Assembly (NCBI RefSeq): GCF_030019515.1
Contig: NZ_JASEEQ010000001.1
Coordinates: 186,001-250,000 of the forward strand
DNA length: 64,000 nucleotides
Origin: Nocardioides sp.
GTDB lineage: Bacteria; Actinomycetota; Actinomycetes; Propionibacteriales; Nocardioidaceae
Reading direction: 5' to 3'
Made by a program: the position numbers and the translations under genes. Under the pieces are notes generated by a model. It searched no databases. It was not told the DNA's origin and saw only the letters and a list, made by a program, of their open reading frames with translations. Below are positions 8,476-16,644 of the stretch, one piece after another (positions within the stretch are counted from its first letter, which is position 1; each line of letters starts with the position of its first letter).

Positions 8476-9882
8476 TCAGTCCAGGGCGTGCTCGGCCCAC
8501 CACGCCTGGCCGGCCGGCGGCAGGGTGTGGATCGGGTCGTAGTACTCGTAGGTCCGGGTGAGCGCGTCCGACTGCTCGCTCTCGATCGAGGTGCGGTAGT
8601 TCTTGGTCCAGTACGAGATGCCGCGCTCGGTGTCGTAGTCGGCGAGCTGGTGCACCCAGCGCTTCCCGACGAACGGCACGTCGCACACGATGCGGGGCGT
8701 CGCGAAGCCGGGGAGGTAGCCCATGATGTGGTGCTGCAGCCGCTGCGCGTCGGCGACCGAGACCCGCCAGTGCTCCGAGAACGGGATCATGTCGCACATG
8801 TAGAAGTAGTAGGGCATGATCTGCGCGCCGTCGAGCAGGCGGAAGCACAGGTCGAGCAGGGCGTCCGGGCCGGCGTTGACGCCGTTGAGCAGCACGCCCT
8901 GGTTGCGTACGTCGCGCACCCCGGCCTCGAACATCGCCGCGGTGGCGTCGGCGACCAGCGGGGTGATCGAGTTGGCGTGGTTGGCGTGGGTGTGGATCGC
9001 GATCGAGACGCCGCGGGCCCGCGCGGTGCCGGCGACGCGGGCCATGCCGGCGCGCACGTCGTCCTGGAGCCAGTGCTGGGGCAGGCCCACCAGCGCCTTG
9101 GTCGCGAGCCGGATGTCGCGGATGTTCTCGATCTCCAGCAGCCGGGTCAGGAAGTCCTCGAGCCGGGGCCAGGGCAGGTTGGCGACGTCGCCGCCGGAGA
9201 CGACCACGTCGCGCACCTGCGGCGTCCGGCGCAGGTAGTCCAGCATGTCGCCGAGCCGGTCGTTCGGCTTGGCCACGAACTTCAGCTTGTCGATCGTCGG
9301 CGTGGAGTTGCCGACCAGGTCCATCCGGGTGCAGTGGCCGCAGTACTGCGGGCAGGTCGGCAGCAGCTCGGCGAGCACCTTGGTCGGGTAGCGGTGGGTC
9401 AGCCCCTCGGCCACCCACATGTCGTGCTCGTGCAGCGAGTCGCGCGTGGCGTGCGGGTGCGAGGGCCAGTCGGTGCGTCGGTCGGAGAACACCGGGATCA
9501 TGTAGTGCCGGACCGGGTCGGCGTAGAACCCATCGGTCAACGAGCCCGGACCGGCTGGCACCTGGTCGGGCACCATCGTGTTCATCATCTGCGGGGGCAC
9601 CAGCATCGACATCGTGGCGCGCTCGGCCTGGTCGCGCTCGAGGTCGGCGTAGAACCGCTCGTCGACCAGGTCGCCGAGCAGCTCGCGCAGCTGCCGCAGG
9701 TTCTTCACGCAGTGGGCGCGCTGCCACTGCACCGAATCCCACTCGGCGCGGGTCACGTCGCGCCAGCCGGGGAAGCGGGTCCAGTCCGGCTCGACGAGCT
9801 CGGTGCGCCGGTACGGGTAGGGCTGGCCGCTGCGTGCCTCGACCTCGGCGACGGAGGTCTCGATGCTCGTGTTCGTGGTCAT
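8476..9882 (-). CDS. kamA: L-lysine 2,3-aminomutase KamA
   Basis: A 468-residue radical-SAM enzyme that converts L-lysine to L-beta-lysine using SAM, a 4Fe-4S cluster and PLP. The cluster motif CPQYCGHC has cysteines at 177, 181 and 184. Downstream are VSGGDVANLPWPRLEDFL and the AIHTHANHANSITPL segment typical of the family. Length and motifs fit KamA rather than the EF-P lysine mutase EpmB, which is shorter. It is the first step of the lysine fermentation pathway and is divergent from kdd-kamD-kamE-kal across 168 bases, so both units probably share a control region. Confidence 0.94.
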   Translation of the reverse strand: MTTNTSIETSVAEVEARSGQPYPYRRTELVEPDWTRFPGWRDVTRAEWDSVQWQRAHCVKNLRQLRELLGDLVDERFYADLERDQAERATMSMLVPPQMMNTMVPDQVPAGPGSLTDGFYADPVRHYMIPVFSDRRTDWPSHPHATRDSLHEHDMWVAEGLTHRYPTKVLAELLPTCPQYCGHCTRMDLVGNSTPTIDKLKFVAKPNDRLGDMLDYLRRTPQVRDVVVSGGDVANLPWPRLEDFLTRLLEIENIRDIRLATKALVGLPQHWLQDDVRAGMARVAGTARARGVSIAIHTHANHANSITPLVADATAAMFEAGVRDVRNQGVLLNGVNAGPDALLDLCFRLLDGAQIMPYYFYMCDMIPFSEHWRVSVADAQRLQHHIMGYLPGFATPRIVCDVPFVGKRWVHQLADYDTERGISYWTKNYRTSIESEQSDALTRTYEYYDPIHTLPPAGQAWWAEHALD

Positions 9883-10050
9883 CGTGGTGCTCCTCGGTTG
9901 GCACAGGGGGGGACGACGTCGGGAGGACGGGTGGCGCGTCGGTTGTGTCCGGCCCGCCTCGTCTGCCAGAGTAGGAGAAGATCATACGGTCTGTCCAAAG
10001 GCACACCGGATCTCTTCCTGCCACAATACCGTTTCATCGGAGGATGCGCC
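9883..10050. promoter_or_regulatory. Divergent kamA/kdd control region
   Basis: 168 bases between the divergent start codons. The segment 9976-10035 is noticeably AT-richer than its surroundings and probably contains the promoters. GGAGG at 10039-10043 is a good ribosome site for kdd. I looked for a cobalamin riboswitch, because KamDE needs B12, and saw no B12 box or matching fold. No clear dyad for the adjacent AsnC-type regulator could be picked out by eye. Confidence 0.4.
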
Positions 10051-11112
10051 GTGTCGACGCCTCGGATCAGTGACCCCACCGGACTGCACCGGGTGCTCGA
10101 CGACGTACCCGGCGGGGGAGCGCGGCTCCCGCAGGCCGCCGAGCGGCTGGACACCCGCCGCGAGCTGTGGCCCGACGAGGTCCGGGTGCGCGTGGAGCGG
10201 CTGAACCTCGACGCCGCGTCGTACCGCCAGCTGGAGCGCACGCACTCCCTCGACGGCCGGGTCGACGGCGACGCGCTCCGGGCCGCGGTCCTCGACATCG
10301 TCGCGCGCCGCGGCAAGATGCAGAACCCCGAGACCGGCTCCGGCGGCATGCTGGTCGGCACGGTCGAGGAGGTCGGTCCCGACTCGCCGCTCGGCCTGAC
10401 GGTCGGCGACCGGGTCGCCACCCTGGTCTCGCTCACGCTGACGCCGCTGGTCATCGAGGACGGCCTGGCCCGGTGGGACGGGCTGGGGGAGCAGGTGCCC
10501 TGTGACGGGTACGCCGTGCTCTTCGGGCGATCGATCGCGGCCGTGCTGCCCGATGACCTGCCTGCCGAGCTCAGCCTCTCGGTGATGGACGTGTGCGGCG
10601 CCCCGGCGCTGACCGCCCGGGTCGTCGCGTCCTATGACGCCCCCGTGGTCGCCGTGGTCGGCGGTGCCGGAAAGTCCGGCTCGCTGAGCCTGGCCGCCGC
10701 CCGCCGGGCCGGCGCGCGGCACACGATCGGGATCGTCCCGCACGAGGCCGAGGCCGCGCTGCTGCGCGAGGCCGACCTGGCCGACGAGGTCGTGATCGCC
10801 GACGCGCGGGACGCGATCGGGCTGCGCGACGCCACAGCGAAGGCCGGCGGCCCGGCCGACGTCACGGTCGTGTGCGTCGACGTCCCCGGCTGCGAGGGCG
10901 GCGCGATCCTGGCCACCGCGGACCGGGGGACGGTGCTGTTCTTCTCCATGGCCACGTCGTTCTCGGGCGCTGCGCTCGGCGCGGAGGGCCTCGCCGCCGA
11001 CGTCACGATGCTGATCGGCAACGGCTACGCACCCGGGCACGCGGCGTACGCCCTCGAGCTGCTCCGCGACGTCCCAGGCGTGCGCGGCCTCTTCGAAAGG
11101 AGGCTCGGATGA
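10051..11112 (+). CDS. kdd: L-erythro-3,5-diaminohexanoate dehydrogenase Kdd
   Basis: A 353-residue NAD(P)-dependent dehydrogenase that oxidatively deaminates 3,5-diaminohexanoate to 3-keto-5-aminohexanoate. The Rossmann motif GGAGKSG is at 204-210, preceded by a GroES-like N-terminal half (GGMLVGTVEEVG, GDRVATLVSLTLTP) and followed by VMDVCGAP-type family signatures and TADRGTVLFFSMATSF. The family assignment rests on these features and on its location directly before kamD. It starts at GTG 10051 with GGAGG seven bases upstream and overlaps kamD by 4 bases (ATGA). Confidence 0.92.
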   Translation: MSTPRISDPTGLHRVLDDVPGGGARLPQAAERLDTRRELWPDEVRVRVERLNLDAASYRQLERTHSLDGRVDGDALRAAVLDIVARRGKMQNPETGSGGMLVGTVEEVGPDSPLGLTVGDRVATLVSLTLTPLVIEDGLARWDGLGEQVPCDGYAVLFGRSIAAVLPDDLPAELSLSVMDVCGAPALTARVVASYDAPVVAVVGGAGKSGSLSLAAARRAGARHTIGIVPHEAEAALLREADLADEVVIADARDAIGLRDATAKAGGPADVTVVCVDVPGCEGGAILATADRGTVLFFSMATSFSGAALGAEGLAADVTMLIGNGYAPGHAAYALELLRDVPGVRGLFERRLG

Positions 11113-12701
11113 GCAGGGCCCGCGGGAAGCTCGACCTGGACCCGGCCACGGTCCGGCAGGCCCGGAGCCTCGCCCGCAAGGCCGGCCGCCCGATCGTGAC
11201 GATGGCGAAGCGGCACACGACGGTCTCCGTCGAGCGCGCGACGCTCCGGCTGGCCGGACTGCAGGGCGCCGACCCGGACGGCACGCCGTGGGTCAACCGG
11301 CTCCTCGAGTCGGTCCGCGCGGACCTCGACCAGGACGGCGGCCTCGCGCACGGGGTCGCCCTGCCGGTCTGGGACGCGCTGCTGCGCGGCGAGGCCGACG
11401 ACCTCGCCGCCCTCGCCGAGAAGGCGTCGGCCGGCTCGGTGCGGTTCCGGCTCCCGGAAGGCAAGGACGCCGACCGGGCTCGACGCGCGGCGCGCACGCA
11501 GGTCCAGCGCGGCATCCGGCAGATCGACCGCCGCCGTGCCGAGCGCGACCGCCTGATCCGCCGCTACGGCGACGCCCCGCGCAAGCCGTGGATCTACCTG
11601 ATCGTCGCGACCGGCGACATCTACGAGGACATCCCGCAGGCCCGGGCCGCCGCCCGGGCCGGGGCCGACGTGATCGCCGTGATCCGGTCCACCGGCCAGA
11701 GCCTGCTGGACTTCGTGCCCGAGGGCGCGACCCGCGAGGGCTTCGCCGGCACCTACGCCACCCAGGAGAACTTCCGGCTGATGCGGGCCGCGCTCGACGA
11801 GTCGAGCCGCGAGCTGGGCCGCTACGTGCGGCTCACCAACTACGCGTCGGGCCTGTGCATGCCGGAGATCGCCGCCCTGGCCGGGCTGGAGCGCCTGGAC
11901 ATGATGCTCAACGACTCGATGTACGGGATCCTGTTCCGCGACATCAACCCGGTGCGCACGTTCGTCGACCAGCGGTTCAGCCGCCAGGTGCACGCCCGTG
12001 CGGGGATCATCATCAACACCGGTGAGGACAACTACCTCACCACCGCCGACGCGGTCGAGGCCGCGCACACGGTCACCACCAGCCAGCTGCTCAACGAGTA
12101 CTTCGCCAAGGAGGCCGGCCTCGAAGACTGGCAGCTCGGCCTCGGGCACGCCTTCGAGATCGACCCCGAGGTCCCCGACTCCTTCCGTCTCGAGCTGGCG
12201 CATGCGCTCCTGGCACGCGAGCTCTTCCCCGACGCGCCGTTGAAGTGGATGCCGCCGACCCGGCACATGACCGGCGACGTGTTCCGCGGCTACCTGCTCG
12301 ACGGGTTCTTCAACCTGGTCGGCGCCCTCACGGGCCAGGGCATCCTGCTGGTCGGGATGATGACCGAGGCGGTCGTGACCCCGTGGATCTCCGACCGCGA
12401 CCTGGCGCTGCAGAACGTGCGGTACGTGATGAACGCGGCCGGCGACCTGCACCGGGACTTCCGGCCCGAGCCCGACGGGTTCATCGTGCAGCGCGCCCGC
12501 CAGGTGCTCGCCGAGTCGATCGACCTGCTCGACCGGATCGTGGACGACACGCTGCTGAACGCCATCGCGGACGGCACCTTCGGGCTGATGAAGCGGCCCG
12601 CGGACGCCGGCAGGGGCCTCGAGGGCGTCGCCCCGAAGTCCGCGGTGTATTACAACCCCGCCAGCGAGATCCTCGAGGCCGATGGGATGGTGCACCGATG
12701 A
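11109..12701 (+). CDS. kamD: Lysine 5,6-aminomutase alpha subunit
   Basis: A 530-residue catalytic subunit of the B12- and PLP-dependent D-lysine/beta-lysine 5,6-aminomutase. It carries the long TIM-barrel region (PWIYLIVATGDIYEDIPQA, VIAVIRSTGQSLLD, YVRLTNYASGLCMPEIA, IIINTGEDNYLTTAD). In this pathway it moves the terminal amino group of beta-lysine to give 3,5-diaminohexanoate, with KamE supplying the cobalamin domain. ATG 11109 overlaps the kdd stop and the end overlaps kamE, so all four genes are translationally coupled. Confidence 0.95.
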   Translation: MSRARGKLDLDPATVRQARSLARKAGRPIVTMAKRHTTVSVERATLRLAGLQGADPDGTPWVNRLLESVRADLDQDGGLAHGVALPVWDALLRGEADDLAALAEKASAGSVRFRLPEGKDADRARRAARTQVQRGIRQIDRRRAERDRLIRRYGDAPRKPWIYLIVATGDIYEDIPQARAAARAGADVIAVIRSTGQSLLDFVPEGATREGFAGTYATQENFRLMRAALDESSRELGRYVRLTNYASGLCMPEIAALAGLERLDMMLNDSMYGILFRDINPVRTFVDQRFSRQVHARAGIIINTGEDNYLTTADAVEAAHTVTTSQLLNEYFAKEAGLEDWQLGLGHAFEIDPEVPDSFRLELAHALLARELFPDAPLKWMPPTRHMTGDVFRGYLLDGFFNLVGALTGQGILLVGMMTEAVVTPWISDRDLALQNVRYVMNAAGDLHRDFRPEPDGFIVQRARQVLAESIDLLDRIVDDTLLNAIADGTFGLMKRPADAGRGLEGVAPKSAVYYNPASEILEADGMVHR

Positions 12702-13453
12702 GCGAGCTCGTCCGACCGTACGGCGACACCACCGGCGACGGCATGGTGCAGATCAGCTTCACCCTGCCCGTCGACGGCCGCGGCGAGAGCGCCCGGCGCG
12801 CCGAGGGCGCCGCGGCGCAGCTGGCCAACAAGATGGGCCTCGACCCGGCCCTCGTGGTGCACACCAGGCCGATGGGGCCGGACTTCACGTTCTTCGTGGT
12901 CTACGGCCGGGTCCAGCACCTGGTGAACCTCGACGAGGTGACCGTCGTCGAACGCGACTACCCGCTGCTCAGCCCCAAGGAGGCGAACGCCGCGATCAAG
13001 CGCGCGCTGCGCCGCCGGCTGACCGTCGTCGGTGCCTGCATCGGCACCGACGCCCACACGGTCGGCATCGACGCGATCCTCAACATCAAGGGCTTCGCCG
13101 GCGAGAAGGGCCTGGAGTACTACCGCGAGGTCAAGGTGGTCAACCTCGGCGCCCAGGTGTCGGTGCCCCAGCTGGTCGAGCGGGCCCGCGCCGAGAAGGC
13201 CGACGCCGTGCTGGTCTCGCAGGTCGTCACCCAGCGCGACGCGCACCTGCTCAACACCCGCGAGATGTCCGCGGCGTTCCGGGAGGCCTACCCCGCGGAC
13301 CGACGTCCGCTCCTGGTCGTCGGCGGGCCGCGCTTCGACGAGTCGATGGCCGGCGACCTGGGCGTCGACCGGATCTTCGTCCGCGGTACGACGCCGACCG
13401 AGGTCGCGTCGTACCTCGTCCACCGGCTGGCAGCGAAGGGAGCCGCAGCATGA
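12698..13453 (+). CDS. kamE: Lysine 5,6-aminomutase beta subunit (B12-binding)
   Basis: A 251-residue partner of KamD. The base-off cobalamin motif DxHxxG is DAHTVG at 118-123, with His120 as the cobalt ligand. Lys131 in NIKGFAGEKG lies eleven residues later, at the spacing of the PLP Schiff-base lysine in the clostridial enzyme (His133/Lys144). The C-terminal Rossmann half (LVSQVVTQRDAHL, RPLLVVGGPRFD) holds B12. An N-terminal dimerisation domain covers about residues 1-100. It overlaps both neighbours by 4 bases. Confidence 0.95.
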   Translation: MSELVRPYGDTTGDGMVQISFTLPVDGRGESARRAEGAAAQLANKMGLDPALVVHTRPMGPDFTFFVVYGRVQHLVNLDEVTVVERDYPLLSPKEANAAIKRALRRRLTVVGACIGTDAHTVGIDAILNIKGFAGEKGLEYYREVKVVNLGAQVSVPQLVERARAEKADAVLVSQVVTQRDAHLLNTREMSAAFREAYPADRRPLLVVGGPRFDESMAGDLGVDRIFVRGTTPTEVASYLVHRLAAKGAAA

Positions 13454-13845
13454 CCACCCCGCCCCCCGAGGTCGGCGTCCGCGTCACCCATCGGCGCTAC
13501 GTGCCGTACTCGCACGCCCACTACGCCGGCAACCTGGTCGACGGCGCCTACAGCCTCGGGCTCTTCGGCGACGTCGCCACCGAGATGTGCATCCGCACCG
13601 ACGGCGACGAGGGACTGTTCGCGTCGTACTCCGACGTGCAGTTCCGCGCCCCGGTGCGCGCCGGCGACGTCCTGGAGATCACCGCCGAGCTGACCCGGGT
13701 CGGCACCCGCTCCCGGGTGCTCGACCTCGCCGTCCACGTCGTCGCCCGGGGCGCCGCGACCGACGAGCGCCCGGGCGCGGCCGAGCTGCTCGCCGAGCCG
13801 ATCCTGGCGACCACAGCCACCGGCACGGTGGTCGTCCCCGCCTGA
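13450..13845 (+). CDS. kal: 3-aminobutyryl-CoA ammonia-lyase Kal
   Basis: A 131-residue hot-dog-fold protein. Motifs include RRYVPYSHAHYAGNLVDGAY and LFASYSDVQFRAPVRAGD. Kal removes ammonia from L-3-aminobutyryl-CoA to give crotonyl-CoA, the last dedicated step of the pathway. Its length and position after kamE support the call over a generic thioesterase. The preceding step, cleavage by Kce with acetyl-CoA, has no gene here. It is the last gene of the kdd-kamD-kamE-kal unit, with a 455-base gap after it. Confidence 0.9.
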   Translation: MTTPPPEVGVRVTHRRYVPYSHAHYAGNLVDGAYSLGLFGDVATEMCIRTDGDEGLFASYSDVQFRAPVRAGDVLEITAELTRVGTRSRVLDLAVHVVARGAATDERPGAAELLAEPILATTATGTVVVPA

Positions 13846-13940
13846 ACGGCCCCGGGGCGTCCTCCTCTCGGCGCGTCCCGCCCCGACACGCCGCGACGCA
13901 GGCAAATTCGAAGGATTTTCGGCGCCCGGGCCAGGTCCGT

Positions 13941-13970
13941 GACCTGCGACTTCGCACGTTCTCGCAGGTC
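13941..13970. repeat. Dyad after the kam operon
   Basis: Arms GACCTGCGA (13941-13949) and TCGCAGGTC (13962-13970), a perfect 9-base inverted repeat with a 12-base loop. A smaller palindrome GGTCCGTGACC overlaps its left side at 13934-13944. There is no T-run. It could be a terminator for kal or an operator for the next transcript. Confidence 0.4.
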
Positions 13971-14134
13971 ATCGGACGGTTGACAGGCGAGCGCCCAGCG
14001 ATCCACTGTGGGCCGTCCGTTCATGCAGATCGTGGCCGGCGAACCGACGTCCGAGTGGCCGGGTCGAGGATGGCAGTGCCAACCATCCGTCCGCCCTGGT
14101 TCGCGGAGGTCGGTCCGCTCCGCGAGGACGGATA

Positions 14135-14290
14135 CGGAAGGGACCCGCGTCCCCTAGACAACAGACACGTTCTCGGCACCCAGTCGGCGTCGTGCTGGAC
14201 CGAAGGGTGCGGGACCCTTCCGTGATCTGCAGAGGGATCGGAGCAGCGCCTGCATGGGGGAGAGCCGGTCCGGCGAACGCCGGACCGGTA
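14135..14290 (+). ncRNA. Candidate structured leader/attenuator of lnt
   Basis: Arms 14135-14148 and 14209-14222 pair at 13 of 14 positions across a 60-base interior. Each arm can instead form a local hairpin: GGGAC with GTCCC at 14140-14153, and AAGGGT with ACCCTT at 14203-14219. So the pairings are mutually exclusive. A perfect 10-pair hairpin with a GAAC loop follows at 14265-14288, then TATTTT, which looks like an intrinsic terminator 12 bases before GTG 14301 of lnt. This arrangement resembles an attenuator or riboswitch, but no ligand class was recognised. Confidence 0.4.
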
Positions 14291-14294
14291 TTTT
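14265..14294 (+). terminator. Terminator-like hairpin just before lnt
   Basis: Arms CCGGTCCGGC (14265-14274) and GCCGGACCGG (14279-14288), loop GAAC, followed by TATTTT. It is the strongest intrinsic-terminator shape in the window, and it sits inside a 5' leader rather than after a gene. Confidence 0.6.
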
Positions 14295-14300
14295 CGTCTC

Positions 14301-15878
14301 GTGCCCGCCCGCCTGCTCCTCGCCGTCCTCTCGGGGGTGGCACTCTCCGTCGCCTTCGAGCCCGTCGCGGCGCCGGTGGTGATCCCGTTCGCGGTCGCCG
14401 GCTTCGTGCTCTCCGTGCGGGGGCTGCAGGCCCGCTCGGCCTGGCTGCCCGGCCTGCTGTTCGGGATCGGCTTCCAGTACGTGCTGCTGTTCTGGATGCG
14501 CGCGGTCGGTCCCGATGCCTGGCTGGCGCTGGCCACCGTCGAGGCGGCCTTCATCGCGCTGCTGGCCTCACTGACGGCGATCCTGTGCCGGAACCGCTGG
14601 TGGCCGCTGTGGGTCGCCGCCGCCTGGGTCGCGATCGAGGTGTGGCGCAGCGGCTGGCCGTTCAGCGGCATGCCGTGGGGGCGCCTCGCCTTCGCCGTGG
14701 TCGACACGCCGGTCGCGAAGGCGCTGCCCTGGGTCGGCTCGGTCGGCGTCAGCTTCCTGCTCGCCCTCAGCGGCACCCTGCTCGCCTGGATCTTCGTGGC
14801 CCGCGGGCGGGAGCGACGCGTGGCGGCGGGCGCGCTGCTGGCGCTCGTCCTCACGACCGCACTGCCGGTGGCCTTCCCCTGGCAGGCCGAGACCACGGGC
14901 GAGGCGACGGTCGCGGCCGTGCAGGGCGACGTCCCCGGCGACGGCGACGACATCCTGTACGACTTCCGGCAGGTCACCCAGAACCAGGTGGATGTGACCG
15001 TCGGGCTCGCGCGCGACGTGGCGGCCGGCACGGTGCCGCGGCCGGACTTCGTGCTCTGGCCGGAGAACTCCACCGCAATCGACCCGTTCCGGGACGCCCA
15101 GACCAACGGCGGCATCCGCACCGCCAGCGCCGCGATCGGGGTGCCCATCCTGGTCGGCGCCATCGTCGACGCAGGCCCCGAGCACGTGCTCAACCAGGGC
15201 ATCGTCTGGGACCCGGTCACCGGGGCGGGGGACCGGTACACCAAGCGGCACCCGGTGCCCTTCGGCGAGTACATCCCGGCCCGTGAGCTCTTCACCCGCC
15301 AGTTCGGCCGGCTCGCCGAGATCCCACGCGACATGCTCTCCGGCACCCGCCGGACCCCGCTGCAGGTCGCGGGCATCGAGGTGGCCGACGCCATCTGCTT
15401 CGACGTGGCCTACGACGACGGCATCTACGCCCAGGTCAGCCGGGGCGCGCAGCTGCTCGTCGTGCAGACCAGCAACGCGACGTTCATCCACACCGACCAG
15501 ATCGACCAGCAGTTCGCGATCACCCGGCTCCGGGCGATCGAGACGGGCCGCTGGCTGGCGGTCGCCTCGACCAACGGGGTCTCCGGCGTGATCGCCCCGG
15601 ACGGCCACGTGGTCGCGAGCGCCGCGCCGCGCACCCAGCAGGTGCTCGTCGAGCAGGTCGGGCTGGTCGACGGCGTCACTCCGGCCGTGCGGCTCGGCGC
15701 CTGGCCGGGACGGTTCCTCATCGCGCTCGCCGCCCTCGGCCTGCTGTTCACGCTGGCTTCACGATGGCTCCCGTATCGTCGGGAGCGGGACCGGCGGCAG
15801 GCCGCGGACGGCCGGGCAGGCTCCGACCTCCCGGTCGCGGCCACGACTGCGAGTGGAGGGAAACCGGCAGGTGAGTGA
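14301..15878 (+). CDS. lnt: Apolipoprotein N-acyltransferase
   Basis: A 525-residue membrane enzyme that adds the third acyl chain to the N-terminal cysteine of lipoproteins. About six N-terminal hydrophobic segments precede a periplasm-facing nitrilase domain. The catalytic triad is visible as Glu255 (LWPENS), Lys315 (TKRHPVPFGEY) and Cys366 (AICFDVAY), and a final membrane helix lies near 470-490. GTG 14301 is the first good start. It overlaps the next gene, the mannosyltransferase, by 8 bases; in actinobacteria the two enzymes often cooperate or are fused. Confidence 0.93.
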   Translation: MPARLLLAVLSGVALSVAFEPVAAPVVIPFAVAGFVLSVRGLQARSAWLPGLLFGIGFQYVLLFWMRAVGPDAWLALATVEAAFIALLASLTAILCRNRWWPLWVAAAWVAIEVWRSGWPFSGMPWGRLAFAVVDTPVAKALPWVGSVGVSFLLALSGTLLAWIFVARGRERRVAAGALLALVLTTALPVAFPWQAETTGEATVAAVQGDVPGDGDDILYDFRQVTQNQVDVTVGLARDVAAGTVPRPDFVLWPENSTAIDPFRDAQTNGGIRTASAAIGVPILVGAIVDAGPEHVLNQGIVWDPVTGAGDRYTKRHPVPFGEYIPARELFTRQFGRLAEIPRDMLSGTRRTPLQVAGIEVADAICFDVAYDDGIYAQVSRGAQLLVVQTSNATFIHTDQIDQQFAITRLRAIETGRWLAVASTNGVSGVIAPDGHVVASAAPRTQQVLVEQVGLVDGVTPAVRLGAWPGRFLIALAALGLLFTLASRWLPYRRERDRRQAADGRAGSDLPVAATTASGGKPAGE

Positions 15879-16644
15879 GCCGTCAAGCGCACGGAGCATC
15901 GCGGGCCTCGGCCGCGTCGTCGTGGTGATCCCGACGTACAACGAGGCGAGCAACCTGGCCTGGATCGTGGGCCGGCTGCGCGCTGCGCAGCCGGACGTCG
16001 ACGTACTGGTCGTCGATGACGGATCGCCGGACGGCACCGGCGCGATCGCCGACGAGCTGGCCCTCGCGGACCCGGCGGTGTCGGTCGTGCACCGCAGCGC
16101 CAAGGCCGGGCTCGGGGCGGCCTACCTGCACGGCTTCCGGGTCGCGCTGGCGGCGGGCTACGACGTGATCGGGGAGATGGACGCCGACGGCAGCCACCAG
16201 CCCGAGCAGCTCGGCCTGCTCCTGGAGGCGCTGCACGGCGCCGACCTCGTCATCGGCTCACGCTGGGTGCCGGGTGGATCGGTCGTCAACTGGCCGCGGC
16301 GGCGCGAGCTGCTCTCCCGCGGCGGCAACCTCTACGTCCGGATGCTGCTCGGCGTGCCCGTGCGCGACGCGACGGCGGGCTACCGGCTGTTCCGCCGGGC
16401 GACGCTGGAGAAGATCGACCTCGAGTCGGTGCAGTCCACCGGCTACGTCTTCCAGACCGACATGGTCTCCCGGACGCTCGGCGCCGGGCTGACGGTGCGC
16501 GAGGTGCCGATCGAGTTCGTCGAGCGGGTCCGCGGCGACTCGAAGATGAGCGGCGCCGTGGCCGTCGAGTCGCTCCGGCGGATCACCGCATGGGGTCTGC
16601 GGGAGCGCAGCGCCCAGGTGCGCCGGACCTGGGGACGCCGATGA
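15871..16644 (+). CDS. ppm1: Polyprenol monophosphomannose synthase
   Basis: A 257-residue GT2 glycosyltransferase that transfers mannose from GDP-mannose to polyprenyl phosphate, supplying mannosylated lipids and lipoglycans. It has VVVIPTYNEASNL, VVDDGSPDG, the metal-binding EMDADGSH and GSRWVPGGSV. It lacks the C-terminal membrane helices of eukaryotic forms and probably docks on Lnt. I chose GTG 15871 (MSEPSSARS), which has GGAGGG nine bases upstream and overlaps the lnt end. The next gene overlaps by 4 bases. Confidence 0.9.
   Translation: MSEPSSARSIAGLGRVVVVIPTYNEASNLAWIVGRLRAAQPDVDVLVVDDGSPDGTGAIADELALADPAVSVVHRSAKAGLGAAYLHGFRVALAAGYDVIGEMDADGSHQPEQLGLLLEALHGADLVIGSRWVPGGSVVNWPRRRELLSRGGNLYVRMLLGVPVRDATAGYRLFRRATLEKIDLESVQSTGYVFQTDMVSRTLGAGLTVREVPIEFVERVRGDSKMSGAVAVESLRRITAWGLRERSAQVRRTWGRR

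Larger units (their letters stand above)
13846..14300. other. 455-base non-coding region with nested inverted repeats
   Basis: No credible coding sequence on either strand. The first part (13941-13970) has a dyad that may end the kam operon. The second part (14135-14290) holds a long-range inverted repeat followed by a terminator-like hairpin 12 bases before the lnt start. A locally AT-richer stretch lies near 13900-13920. The lnt promoter should lie between about 13970 and 14135. I could not match it to a known riboswitch or T-box consensus. Confidence 0.6.

Noticed and set aside
9883..10050. Cobalamin riboswitch for the B12-dependent mutase genes
   Set aside because: No B12-box motif or plausible fold seen; the region is only 168 bases and is shared by two divergent promoters.
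14135..14222. T-box or known riboswitch before lnt
   Set aside because: The conserved T-box sequence and known aptamer cores were not found. Left as an unassigned leader.
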